The translations under genes and the position numbers were made by a program. Of a stretch of 64,000 nucleotides of DNA, positions 1 to 10,039 are shown in pieces. The DNA is from Hydrangea macrophylla. Taxonomy: Eukaryota; Streptophyta; Magnoliopsida; Cornales; Hydrangeaceae. Position 1 is the first letter of the stretch. The number at the start of each line of letters is the position of its first letter. A model generated the notes under the pieces. It saw only the letters and a list, made by a program, of their open reading frames with translations. It did not search any database and had not been told where the DNA came from. The DNA lies in contig CM066990.1 in assembly GCA_033977485.1 (NCBI GenBank), positions 13,768,001 to 13,832,000 of the forward strand, given 5' to 3'.

Positions 1-245
1 AAAGTGTATACCTGATGAGATATATATCCAATCTCATCAACCACTGTAACAAGTTCTAAGTATCAAAGAATAGTAACTCGTATCTCTCACGTATGTATCT
101 CATACATACAAGAGTTACTTACTATGATACTTAATGATCTAAACAATCATTTCTTGACACATACATAATAAAATGTAAACTAATATCCATATATAAAATG
201 TCAACATCTCATACATGCAGAACTGTTTTGAGGGCATAATCCCAA
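1..245 (-). mobile_element. Ty1/copia LTR fragment (5' part of LTR, minus strand), cut by window edge
   Basis: This stretch aligns by eye, with scattered mismatches, to 2611-2855, the outer end of the copia LTR described below. Both share the 'ctgatgagat..atctcatc' block, the run 'cttactatgatactta', and the ending 'gaggg.a.aa.ccca'. It is therefore the first ~245 bp of a second LTR copy on the minus strand. It should be followed at higher coordinates by a polypurine tract and pol. Instead it abuts a plus-strand gag, so the locus is rearranged. Confidence 0.75.
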
Positions 246-1177
246 TAGCTATGACCATGAATCTCTTGTATTGTGGCTTAAGCCCAAATGATTACAATAT
301 GATTTCTTCTTGTGAATCGGCTAAAGAAATTTGGGATAAATTAGAAGTCACACACGAAGGAACCAACCAAGTCAAGAAGTCTAAGATTACCTTACTTGTT
401 CAATCTTATGAAATGTTTAAAATGTTTCCAAATGAAACTATTAGTGAAATGTCTACTCGCTTTACTACTATTATTAATAGTTTGAAAAATCTTGGTAAAG
501 TTTATCCTAATGAAGAAATGATTGAGAAAGTACTTAGGTCTTTACCAAATCATTGGCAACCAAAGGTCACAGCGGTCCAAGAAGCAAAGGAACTTACAAG
601 GCTTTCAATTGAACAACTCATGTGATCTCTCATCACTCATGAAATAGAATTAGCTGTCTTCGATAATGAAGACAACAAGAAGAACTTGGGTCTCAAAGCT
701 TCAAATGACCAAGATGATGATAGTGATGGAGATGATGAAATGGCCATGATTACTCGTAAGTTCAAAAGGTTCTTAAGGAAAGACAATACCTTCAGAAGAA
801 AGGGACACAAAGAAGATGATTCCAAAAAGGAATCAATCATTTGCTTCAAGTGCAAAAAGCACGGACACATCAAAGTCGATTGCCCATTGTCAAATAAGAA
901 CTTCAAGAAAAGAGCGAAGACGGCAATGAAGACAACAACTTGGGATGATTCTGACAATGACTCATCCGAAAATGAGTCAAGTGATGATGAAGTTGCAAAC
1001 ATTTGTCTCGTGCCACACGAAAGTGATGAGGTGGATTCTAACTATGATTCTTGTAGTGATTCTCATAACTATGATGAGTTTCAAAATGCTTTTGATGAAT
1101 GTTTGCACCCAAAATATGCATTTTGTCACATGACCGATTGTTTGGGGCATTTGGTCAAAAGTGCTAGACATGACTGA
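215..1177 (+). pseudogene. Ty1/copia gag (UBN2-type capsid plus CCHC zinc knuckle), broken
   Basis: Retrotransposon capsid protein. Similarity to copia gag (UBN2 family) begins near 247; the ATG at 215 still lies in LTR sequence, so the true N-terminus is missing. Visible parts are the capsid core ('CESAKEIWDKLEVTHEGT', 'MSTRFTTIINSLKNLGK', 'LPNHWQPKVTA') and, at 848-889, a CX2CX4HX4C zinc knuckle (CFKCKKHGHIKVDC), followed by an acidic Asp/Ser-rich tail. A TGA at 623-625 interrupts the frame, which then resumes without a shift to the TGA at 1175-1177. No protease, integrase or RT follows on this strand. The gene sits between two minus-strand LTR pieces, in the opposite orientation to them, so it was inverted or comes from another copy. 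1178-1280 holds no recognisable gene. Confidence 0.8.
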
Positions 1178-1279
1178 GTGAATGTGAGCATTCGGACTAA
1201 AAGGACACTTGCCAATCCAGATCAAATGTTAAATACCCAAACACATGGGTATTTAAAAATATGAAGTAACAAATATGGT

Positions 1280-2856
1280 TGGAAAAACAATTGCCCATGA
1301 AACTCATTGGACTTACCACCGATCACACCCTACCACATAATTGAAACTCATATGAACGAACTATAGGATTTAGGTTTCGAAAAACTTTAAATCATTCATA
1401 GTGGAAAATATAGTTTAAAAAACTAATTGGTAGCCCGGATCTACTACTCGTTAACTCTATAGATGCGTACTAGAGAGGGGACAAGAATTATACCTTTAAG
1501 TCTTGAACCCAATTCTGAAATCTTTGACTGCCAGCAGCCTCCCCTAGATAGTCTTCAATCTTATGACTCCTATGGATGCTCCAGGAGCCAGGAGGACTAG
1601 GGTTGGTGGGAACCCTAATAGAAAGGATAGAGAAGGTTTGGGAAGCCCCTAAATGGTCTCTACAACTTTTGGTATAATACAAACGATGGACTCTGATATC
1701 TGGACACAGCTTCCTTATTTATAGATTCCTAGAACTGACCTTTCTTTTAATCGACTTCGATCGATCGAACCTTTGATCGATTGAAACACTTTTGATCGAT
1801 AGAACCTGTCTTGACTTCAATTGATCGAATCTATTTCGATCGATCGAACTTGTCTTGATAGCATCGTCATATGCCTTTCCATGCATCCTAGAAGAGCTAA
1901 GAGTGGGACCTCCTAGGTTCTTTATTGTGGGCTCAGACCAGTTGTTAATTCCCATAACCAAACTCTTTGATCAGCAAATTAACTAACTGGTCAGTTAATG
2001 TTTACTCCACTATAAAACGATAACTGCACTCCGATGGAAAAGAACAAATCTGAAGCGATATCTAGACTTGCATGGTGCACTAATATCCATCTACCGTTAG
2101 CATTCATAATCATATTCAGGTACTCGGATAACTGTTATTGTCAACCTGAATAATGATTACATCTTTTATTCCTTGAGTCCCATTCACTTCTCATGATTAC
2201 CAAACATGTTGATAACAACTCATCAACAAGATTGTAGTTTTCAGTAGTCAACTCGGTGACATTCTCAAGGGAATGCTTACTCTTTATCAGAGGGTAGATT
2301 CTATCTTGACAATATATGTTCATAACCCTATGAACATGACATACCCAAGATACCCAGGTGTTGATCTTTTATAGACCTCACTGATTGGTAAGTCAAAGCA
2401 GTCATATCCGTAGTCTATGTACATAATTATCTCAAGATTTAGGACACGTACCTTTTACAAGTTATGAGTTCCTATCGACTGTTGACAGTCTTAAGTGTCA
2501 ATAGGAAAACTCAGGCCCGTCAATGCACTATAAGCACTAGCATATTAACTAAGAGTTATACTCTAGTGATTGAGATTAATCACTCCATCCAATTGTAGTC
2601 AATCATGCTACAGTGTACACCTGATGAGATATCCAGTCTCATCATCCATTGTGACAAATTCTAAGTATCAATGAATAATAATTCGTATCTCACTTGTATG
2701 CATCTCATACATACACGAATTACTTACTATGATACTTAAGGATTAACAATCATCTCATGAGAGAAACATACATAATAAAATGTAAAGCTGATATCCATAT
2801 ATTAAAAAGTCAATGTCTCATACATAAAGTAATTGTTTGAGGGCACAAACCCAACA
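1280..2856 (-). mobile_element. Ty1/copia LTR (3' LTR of a minus-strand element)
   Basis: On the minus strand the LTR starts TGTTGGG at 2856, directly after a purine-rich tract, which marks it as a 3' LTR. Its far end is not sharp; about 1280 is a guess from where LTR-like sequence stops. The outer 245 bp repeat the sequence at 1-245. It contains a TATA box and a cluster of CGATCGAT words (separate entry). No five-base target duplication could be identified. Confidence 0.65.
1713..1852 (-). promoter_or_regulatory. Copia LTR promoter: CGATCGATCGA word cluster upstream of TATA box
   Basis: Minus-strand TATA box CTATAAATAAGG (1713-1724). Immediately upstream in that orientation (1751-1848) lie five to six copies of a palindromic word: 'TTCGATCGATCGAA' in full form twice, plus degenerate copies (GATCGATTGA, GATCGATAGA, TTGATCGAA). 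Spacing is about 20-30 bp. Promoter function is inferred from position in the LTR. Confidence 0.55.
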
Positions 2857-2873
2857 AACTCCCACTTGCACTC
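2857..2873 (-). other. Polypurine tract of minus-strand copia element
   Basis: Read on the minus strand, GAGTGCAAGTGGGAGTT directly precedes the LTR start TGTTGGG. This is the usual place and composition of the plus-strand primer site. Confidence 0.65.
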
Positions 2874-2875
2874 AT

Positions 2876-4187
2876 AACCATTTAGGACTACATCTGAGAC
2901 CTAGACTATCTAGATGATGATCAAAGACCTTCTGTGGCAAGGTCTTTGTAAATGGATCCGCAAGATTGTCAATAGTGGCAATCTTGGTGATAGTCACATC
3001 TCCACATTGAACAGTATCTCAGATTAGATGATATTTTTGCTTTACTTTCTATCCCATTCCGTGATTCCTTGGTTCCTTAGACTGAGCCACTACCCCACTA
3101 TTATCGCAGTATAACATAATAAGTGACATCGACGTTGGTACCACCTTGAGTTATGTGAGGAACTTCTTGAGCCAAACAGTTTCCTTTGCGACTTCACAAG
3201 CAGCCACATACTCAGCCTATGTAGTTAAGTCTGCAATGCATTTTTGCTTAATGCTCCTCCAACTAACAACACCACCTCCCAAGGTAAAGAGCTGTCCAGA
3301 TGTCGACTTTCTCGAATCTTTATCTGACATAAAGTCTGAGTCAGTGTATCCTATTGAAATTAACAAATCACCTCCATACATAAGCATGTAATCTTTAGTC
3401 CTTCTCATGTACTTAAGAATGTGCTTAATGGCTGTCTAGTGTTCTAGACCTGAATTCGACTGATACCTGCTAACCATACCAACTGTAAAGCAGATATCTG
3501 GTTTAGTCCATAACATCGCATTCATGAGACTTTCCACTACCGAAGCATAGGGAATTCCTGCCATGATTCTTCTCCTCCTGTGTCTTTGGACACTGGTCCT
3601 TGGAGAATGCTAAACCATGCTTGAAAGGAAATAAACCTTTCTTTAAATTATCAATGGAAAACCTAGTTAGTACATTCTCAATATAACCAGCTTGAGATAA
3701 TCCCATAATCTTCCGCTTATGATCCCGAAAGAGCTTTATCCCAAGGATATAGCTCGCCGCTCCTAGATCCTTCATATCGAAAGTACTAGCTAGCCAAACC
3801 TTAATTGATGACAATGCCCCTACATCATTACCAATGAGTAGAATGTCATCAACATAAAGCACAAGAAAAGCCACCATTTTTCCTTCAAACTTCTTGTATA
3901 CACAAGGCTCATCCAGATTCTGTATGAAACCAAACAACTTGATCGCTTGGTCAAAATGAATGTTCCAACTCCTAGATGCCAGCTTGAGCCCATAAATGGA
4001 ATTTTGCAACTTGCATACCAAGTTACCTTTCCCACCAGCTATGAACCCTTCTGGTTGCTACATATATATGTCCTTATCAAGATTTCCATTCAAAAATGTA
4101 GTCTTGACGTCCATCTGTCAAATCTTATAATCTAGGAATGTGGCAATGGATAAGAGTATTCTAATGGACTTGAGCATGGCTACCGAC
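2876..4187 (-). pseudogene. Ty1/copia pol remnant: reverse transcriptase and RNase H
   Basis: Read right to left. The RT palm starts near 4187 ('QMDVKTTFLNGN' preceded by an in-frame stop), then after a frameshift near 4030 runs to about 3503 with 'KLQNSIYGLKLASRSWN', the catalytic motif 'LYVDDILLIGND' and 'LGIKLF'. RNase H follows at about 3408-2930: 'YTDSDFMSDKDSRKSTSG' near 3340, 'CDNSGVVAQSKEP', then the family hallmark 'ADPFTK' close to the 3' end. Several stops and shifts break it. The N-terminal RT, integrase, protease and gag are missing: at 4188 the sequence changes abruptly to a Tat LTR. The polypurine tract and 3' LTR follow directly at 2873-1280, so this is the 3' half of one minus-strand element. 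Confidence 0.85.
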
Positions 4188-4190
4188 AGT

Positions 4191-4470
4191 CGCTGATAAC
4201 CACACCAGCATTCACTGAGTGTTGCGGACTACTCGTCAAACACCGTAAAAATAGAAGCAGTTTTGAAAACAAGAAAAGGAAAGAAAAGAATAAGAAAAAG
4301 AAAAAAAAATTGAAAACAAGGCAAAATAAGAAGCACAAGAAGATGGCAGTTCGCGAGTTGTTTGCGGCATTCCCTGAGTACTATTGCGGCACTCGATGAA
4401 CGCCATTGCGGCAATCAATGGGTATCGTTCCGGCAGTCACGGAGTGCCGCGGACAACTCCACTGAGTGCC
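4191..4470 (+). promoter_or_regulatory. Tat-A word cluster (GGCACTC..GAGTGCC) in LTR U3
   Basis: A loose array of half-palindromes such as 'ttcactgagtg', 'gcggcactcgatgaacgcc', 'gcagtcacggagtgccgcgg' and 'ccactgagtgcc', ending about 110 bp upstream of the decayed TATA. Equivalent arrays lie at 27786-27886 and 46105-46455. Confidence 0.5.
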
Positions 4471-6689
4471 AGATTTTTTGAAAATATGCCTTTTGAAATA
4501 GCACATTTTGTACCGTCAAAAGTACATCCAAAATTAGGGGTTTTACCTCAAAATTACTAAAATACCCCTAAAAAATTTACCTATACAAAGGGATGAATAT
4601 CCTCATTACAAAGGGATCTAAAACTTGGGGCTTGAGTAAAAAAAAAACTTGAATCTTGATATTCTTAGAGATAATTAGAAAGAATCTCAGAGAGGATTAA
4701 GGAAATTAAGGAGCTTCAAGAGTTGGAAGAAGAGCTTGAATAACCTTTGGAATACCTTAAAAACATAAAGTAGTTGAGGATAGTTGGAGGTAAACTAGTT
4801 AGTCCTCAATTTCAGTTCAATCACAATTCATAGAATTACTTAGGATCTTTTGCAAATTTTCCAAAAGTCTCTTCCCACCTTATTTCATCACACACCACCA
4901 GAATTGTGATTGAACTTCCATTTGTTTTTACTTGGCTTGGATCTAAATACCCTTGGGTTTAAGGTCAAATAAATTATAAAGAGAAGTCTAACTTGGAATG
5001 TCATTTGAACTTTGATTTCATTTCTTTTGTTGTGTTCTTTTCTTGGGACCCATGAGATTCTCAATATCTCATTAGACTCCCTTTGAGTTGGTCTCTTAAC
5101 TTCTCTATGAACTTATGGTTCAAATGGGAATAGCCATATCCATTCATAATTAGTAGGTCCAAGTTTTAATCCATAACTTAGGTCCTCTAATTTGAAGTCT
5201 TTTGGAATCCTTTCCATATTCCATTGGGGGGGCTTACATGGATTAGTCATATTTAATTTCCAATGACCATAAATGAGAAAGAGAATTAGTCTTAGGATGA
5301 GTCAACCTCTATGGTTTGGTTGATAGATTTAGCCAAAAAATGATGAACTCAACAATAGTGCAGTGAATTCATAAACCAATTTTGATCAAGGATTTTTAAT
5401 TAAATCATGATCCATTGGAATTGAATAAAACCAATTGGAGAGTGTTCATAACACAAAAATCTACCACTGTATTTTTTTGTTTTGATGAGATCCCATGTTT
5501 AAGATGGTTTGGTCTTAGGATTTGCAAACTAACTACTCTCTGTCCAAAATTTCATAACAGTAAGTCTGTTTTGATTCGAATTTATCAAAGCCTTAATCAA
5601 GCATTTTTGACCTTAAATAAATTTTTCTATGAAGTTTAATGAGTTAATAAGATCCCTTAAAATGATTAGGGTCAGTCGGATTTGTTTACTATTTTTAGAA
5701 AATCGCACAAAATTCCTGGACAGAGAGTTGTTGAATTTTGAGTGATGTCTAGTTATGACCCAATTTCTAGAGATTGAACCGTTGGATCTTTTATTTTCTT
5801 TTTGGGTTAGTAACTAAACTCACAGAGGCACCTTGTGTCCAAAACTCATTAACATCAAACCAAGGTAAATATGTTTTTTTTTCTATTTTTGAAGGTCTGG
5901 TATGCTCTCTATAATTTTCAGAATTCTGTGATCGATTTGATAAACTTTGCAAATAATGGCCCAAATTACTTTTTCGTGACCTAAAGTTTAAACCATGTTT
6001 TAATAATGATTAATTGGACTTAAATCCATATGCTAAATGATTCAAATCAATGATTATTTCATAGTTTGTTCTTATTCATGTCCATGCATTCATCCATGTA
6101 TGTTAATACTTTTTTTTAAGTTGCATTTAATTGAACCTAGGTATGAGTTCCTTGTGATCATGTTGGGATTATACCATCTCTATATTGACATTACATTGGC
6201 TCCTAGTTAAGACTTGTATATCTATAGAGATGTTATGTTTCCAACTAATTAGAAGGAATTCATGATTATGTCAATTCTTTCATACTTGATAGATTTAAGC
6301 TAGAAGCTTAAGAATGTTATTTAGGATTCGACATTATATTTTGTTCAAAGCATGTGGACTAACCCTTTGTTTTGAAGCGGTAATTGAGGTATGATTTCTT
6401 GAATCTTTTCTCTGGTTTATTTTATTTCTTGACTTTTTATTGATTTTTGACTTCATGTGCGACACCTTAGAACTAGGATTTGCCTTATGTGTATATGTGT
6501 ATTAGAGACTTCTTTTCTAGGGTTTTCTATTATTTGCATGCATTGAACGTTTCTACTTCGCGGCTGGATCCCGGGTAAGCTCTCTTGTACCTTACTTGCA
6601 TATCATTCTGCTTGCTATTTGAATTATGTGGTTTTGTATGACCTTTTACGTTAGCAATCTTACACCCTTTTATACATGCTTTTGTAATG

Positions 6690-6694
6690 TATAT
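6690..6694. repeat. Target-site duplication of Athila1 (left copy, TATAT)
   Basis: TATAT precedes the LTR start TGACAAGC at 6695 and recurs at 21303-21307 directly after the second LTR. The right flank is a longer TA run, so the duplication is shown mainly by the flanking LTR-A sequence rejoining. Confidence 0.75.
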
Positions 6695-6945
6695 TGACAA
6701 GCGGGGGTATTTGTAAAATACAACCGCGCTAAAAGAAGAAAATACAATAATTTAGTTCACAATTTCCCCATATATTTGCAGTTTGGATTACAACGCCAGT
6801 TTCTACACATTATGATTAATCTATGATGAGTTGTGTGTTTTAGCTGTGATTTTTGCAGATTACTGTCGCTGTGTGAATAATTGATTGAGCAGGATAAAAG
6901 GGAGTGATTGGCTTTAATGAAGACAATTCAAAGTTGAAAACTGAA

Positions 6946-7138
6946 GATCGATCGATCGAGACCCTCTCAAGCGATCGAGGTTTCGATCGATCTAACCTGT
7001 CTCAACCGATCGAATAACCCAGAAGTTCAATCGATCGAGGGTTTTTTCGATCGATCGACAATGCCTTTTAGCAGAATACGCGCACGCAGCAAAAGACGGG
7101 ATTTTTAACCCTAGTATTAGGTTTCTACTATTTAAACT
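6946..7138 (+). promoter_or_regulatory. Athila1 LTR promoter: TCGATCGATCGA cluster followed by TATTTAAAC
   Basis: Six words in about 115 bp (GATCGATCGATCGAG, GCGATCGAGG, TTCGATCGATCTA, CCGATCGAA, CAATCGATCGAGG, TTCGATCGATCGACA), then a TATA-like CTATTTAAAC at 7128-7137. In LTR 2 one stretch with two words is deleted between repeated GCGATCGA units. Confidence 0.6.
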
Positions 7139-7557
7139 CATTTTGCAAGTGTCCAAAAGGGACGCCCACTTGTTTTTTTATCAGTTTTCATAGAGAGAAT
7201 AGAGTTTCTTCTTGTTTTGTAGGTTATAACTCAAGGTTTTACATTGATAGCTTGGGTTTTCTTCGGTATAAATACGAGTTCTTCATTCAAGGTTACTTAG
7301 TTATCATTTTATTTACATACTGCATTTAGTTAATGGTAGTGAGTGTTTAATCTTACTGTTTGTTTATGCTAGATACGTTAAAATCTCAATTTTTCATAGT
7401 TTTAATGAAAAGCTCACAACCAAACGACACCTTAATGAATTTTTACGTTAAGAATGAATCTGGGACACTCCAGACCATGTTTGAGTAGTCCGAGGTTGGG
7501 AAATCGCGATGAAACTGTGATTTCAGGCCTCTGCCATGCACCAGAATAATACCTGTG

Positions 7558-7679
7558 TTCGATCAATCGGAGTTATTTCGATCGATCGGTGCAGAGATAT
7601 AGTCGATCGATCGAAGACATTTCGATCGATTGAGAGATGGCGATTGTCGATCGATCGAAAGCGCATCGATCGATCGAAC
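7558..7679 (+). promoter_or_regulatory. Second TCGATCGATCGA cluster in Athila1 5' LTR (leader)
   Basis: Six words with regular 15-25 bp spacing, about 420 bp downstream of the TATA-like box and so probably in the transcribed leader. The matching LTR 2 copy is at 20519-20638. Confidence 0.6.
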
Positions 7680-8349
7680 TCTCAGATTCTTGAGAACATC
7701 CAATATAGTATTCCAAGACTTTCTGTTTTAAGGAGTTGTTATCAAACTGTCCCCAAATGCTTAGTTTGTCAAAGCAGTCTTTGAACTTAAGGCCTTAAGG
7801 CATTTTCTTTCAATACATTTTGCAAACCACCCTCAATGCTAACACCATTGTAGGTGCGAGTCTTAACTATTGAATTAAACCGCTTTCATGTATTTCAAAC
7901 TTAATTGAGATGATATAGTCCCGGTCATGAAAGGGCTATTGATTTTAGATCCTTAGAGAAGTACGGAATATTGTAGAAGATGTACTCCATTGAGCTTAAA
8001 CTGCAATTGCATGGTAGATGGCTAGGTCACAGTGGATTCGCGTGATCCCAACACTTCCTTTTATTAAGTAAAATCGTTTTTAAGATTTCGCTTTAGTTAA
8101 ATAGTTAATTGTTAGTTAATTTAACTTAGTTGCTTTTAATTTTAGTAGTTGTTAATCGTAGAACTTTGTGTTCTACACTTCTTTTAAAATATGGAATTTT
8201 CCTTTCGTTTAGAGTCTAATCTAGGTAACTTAATTCTAAACCTTCATTGTGGGATCGACCTGGACTTAATCCAGTTTACTACTTACACGATTACCTACAC
8301 TTGGGTATAGCACACAAGCGCACACAGAAAAATAGTCGTGTCAAGTTTT

Positions 8350-8367
8350 TGGCGCCGTTGCCGGGGA
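8350..8367 (+). other. Primer binding site, tRNA-Asp type (Athila1)
   Basis: TGGCGCCGTTGCCGGGGA starts six bases after the LTR end. This is the usual Athila PBS, complementary to the 3' end of tRNA-Asp. The same site occurs at 58725. Confidence 0.85.
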
Positions 8368-8469
8368 AAGCGACGAGTTAATACTTAGGTTACCTCAATC
8401 TATTTCTGTTTTTAATTTCTTTTTCTTTTAGTTCCTTAGGTAAAACACTTTCCTTAGGAACTCTCTTAG

Positions 8470-10029
8470 ATGTCCAACAATTCCATTGAAGGAATTTTCG
8501 AAAATCCACTATACTTATCAGATTCCTCTAGTTCTGTTAACCCTGTAGCTACTCCTACTGAATCAATGGGTGATAATCAAAGTGAACATGGTGATAATGT
8601 GGTTGCACCACTTGATGAGGCGCTACGACCTTTATGCGATCTCATGCAGCCAGAACACGCACCTACGCCCTCTTGCATTCTAATCCCACCACATGCTGGC
8701 GAATTTCAATTTCGCAATGGGATGATCCAACTTCTTCCCACCTTTCATGGGATGGAAAGTGAGAAGGCGTACTTACATGTCAAGGACTTCGAGGATGTTT
8801 GCAAAACATTCTCACAGAATTGTCCTGTGGACGTGACACGTCTAATGCTATTCCCTTTCACCTTGAAGGATAAAGCAAAGGCGTGGTTACTCACCTTAAA
8901 ACCCAATTCAATTTTCACCTGGCATGCGATGAACACTGCATTTCTAAAGAAATTTTATCCAACTCGCATGACCACTGACCTTCAACACCAAATTAATTCC
9001 TATAAACAAAAGAGCAATGAAACCTTCACTCAAACATGGGAGCGTTTCAAAGATTTGCTTCTCTCGTGCCCACACCATGGGTTTGAGAAATGGCGAACTA
9101 TCAGCTTCTTTTATCATGGGTTGAATGGTGAAACGAAAAAGTTGGTGGAAACCATGAGTTCAGGTCCCTTTCTCCGTAAAAACACCGAAGAGGCCGAAGC
9201 CCATTTTGATTGGTTGGCTGAATACGCTCATGAATGGTCGAATTCGGATGATGTCTCACGCTCACAGATATCCTGTGTAGAAGAGAAAAGCCTATACCAA
9301 CTAAACAGTGAAGATCACCTCATGACTAAATATGAAGAACTAGCAAAGAAAGTAGAGGAGTTAGGCATGAAAGGAGGAAGTTCGAGGCAGAATTTGCCTG
9401 AAGAATCATGCGGCACATGCAATATGTTGGGACATACCACTCAATATTGTCCTAATGTGCCGTATTTTCAAGAACAACCCCCCATGGAAATAAATGCCAT
9501 GCAAGGATATAGGGGGGCAGGGAATTCCTATAACAACAATAATTCACAAAACAATAACAATCGGTGGAATCACCCTGGTTTTGATTAGAAAAATGATGTT
9601 GGGACCCAAAATCAACATCAACAACAACAGCCCTATAACAATAACCAATATCAAGGGCAATACAATAGGCAGTCCCAGCCATACAATCAAAATAGATTTA
9701 ATAATTACAACCAAGTGCAACACTCCAATAATCAACATTCTAATGTGTACGTGCCACCGCACAAAAAGGTGCAAGAGGAAGATCCTCTCTCTAATGTCAA
9801 CCTAACTCAACAATTAATTCAAATGATGAGTAAAATGTCTGCGACGTTAGATAGAATGGATGCACGTCAAGAGGGATCGGGCGGAACATTTCCTGCCCAA
9901 CCACTTCAAAACCCTAAGGGATACAATAATGGTCCCCCAAATCACGAACCAGCAAAAGCCGTGACGACTCTAAGAAGCGGCAAGATTATAGGGAAAAATA
10001 TGCCTACCTCTACCCCCCGAGGAGTATGA
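8470..10029 (+). CDS. Athila1 gag (capsid/nucleocapsid), with one internal stop
   Basis: Structural protein of the retrotransposon particle. The first ATG after the PBS leader opens the frame at 8470. Retrotransposon gag domain lies at about residues 80-230 ('LLPTFHGMESEKAYLHVKDF', 'LKDKAKAWLLTL', 'LKKFYPTRM', 'ETFTQTWERFKDLL'), then a CCHC knuckle at about residues 314-327 (CGTCNMLGHTTQYC) and an Asn/Gln-rich tail. A TAG at 9586-9588 stops the frame after 372 codons; it continues in register to a TGA at 10027-10029. There pol takes over in the next frame after a run of six C (10013-10018). Athila normally makes gag and pol as one frame, so the stop and the shift are most simply mutations. 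The last part ('TTLRSGKI') is the conserved lead-in to protease. Confidence 0.9.
10013..10018 (+). other. C6 run at the gag-pol frame change (Athila1)
   Basis: The gag frame reads through C6 into a TGA at 10027. The pol frame, shifted by one, is open from just after the same run ('[15 protein letters not shown]'). A one-base gain in the homopolymer explains it. Programmed frameshifting is possible but no slippery heptamer or pseudoknot is evident. Confidence 0.6.
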
Positions 10030-10039
10030 GGAGGACAAA

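Larger units (their letters stand above)
4188..6694 (+). mobile_element. Tat element A, 5' LTR, first part (5'-truncated; continues at 21303)
   Basis: Matches the LTR copies starting at 27294 and 45921: the run from 'ataaccacaccagcattcactgagtg' parallels 46186-46200 onward, and the 3' portion parallels 40260-40900. The first ~265 bp of the LTR are missing at the junction with the copia remnant. The LTR is interrupted at 6694 by Athila1 and resumes at 21303. The copy at 40850-40960 is uninterrupted at this point, which proves the insertion. The TATA box at 4579-4590 has decayed to CTATACAAAG. No ORF of substance lies inside. Confidence 0.85.
6695..8343 (+). repeat. Athila1 5' LTR
   Basis: Starts TGACAAGCGGGGG and ends GTCGTGTCA; 1649 bp. 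Nearly identical to 19689-21302. It contains a TATTTAAAC box at 7129-7138 and two clusters of TCGATCGATCGA words, 6946-7059 and 7558-7679. The ORF-like stretch at 7536-7784 is only the translation of these words and not a gene. Confidence 0.95.

Noticed and set aside
7536..7784. ORF with repeated 'SID/RSI' residues (also 20495-20743, 1719-1961, 15485-15673)
   Set aside because: It is the CGATCGAT word array read in a frame; located in LTR or promoter sequence.
9452..9805. Alternative frames over the Asn/Gln-rich end of Athila1 gag
   Set aside because: Low-complexity repeats stay open in several frames; the gag register with the CCHC knuckle is the real one.
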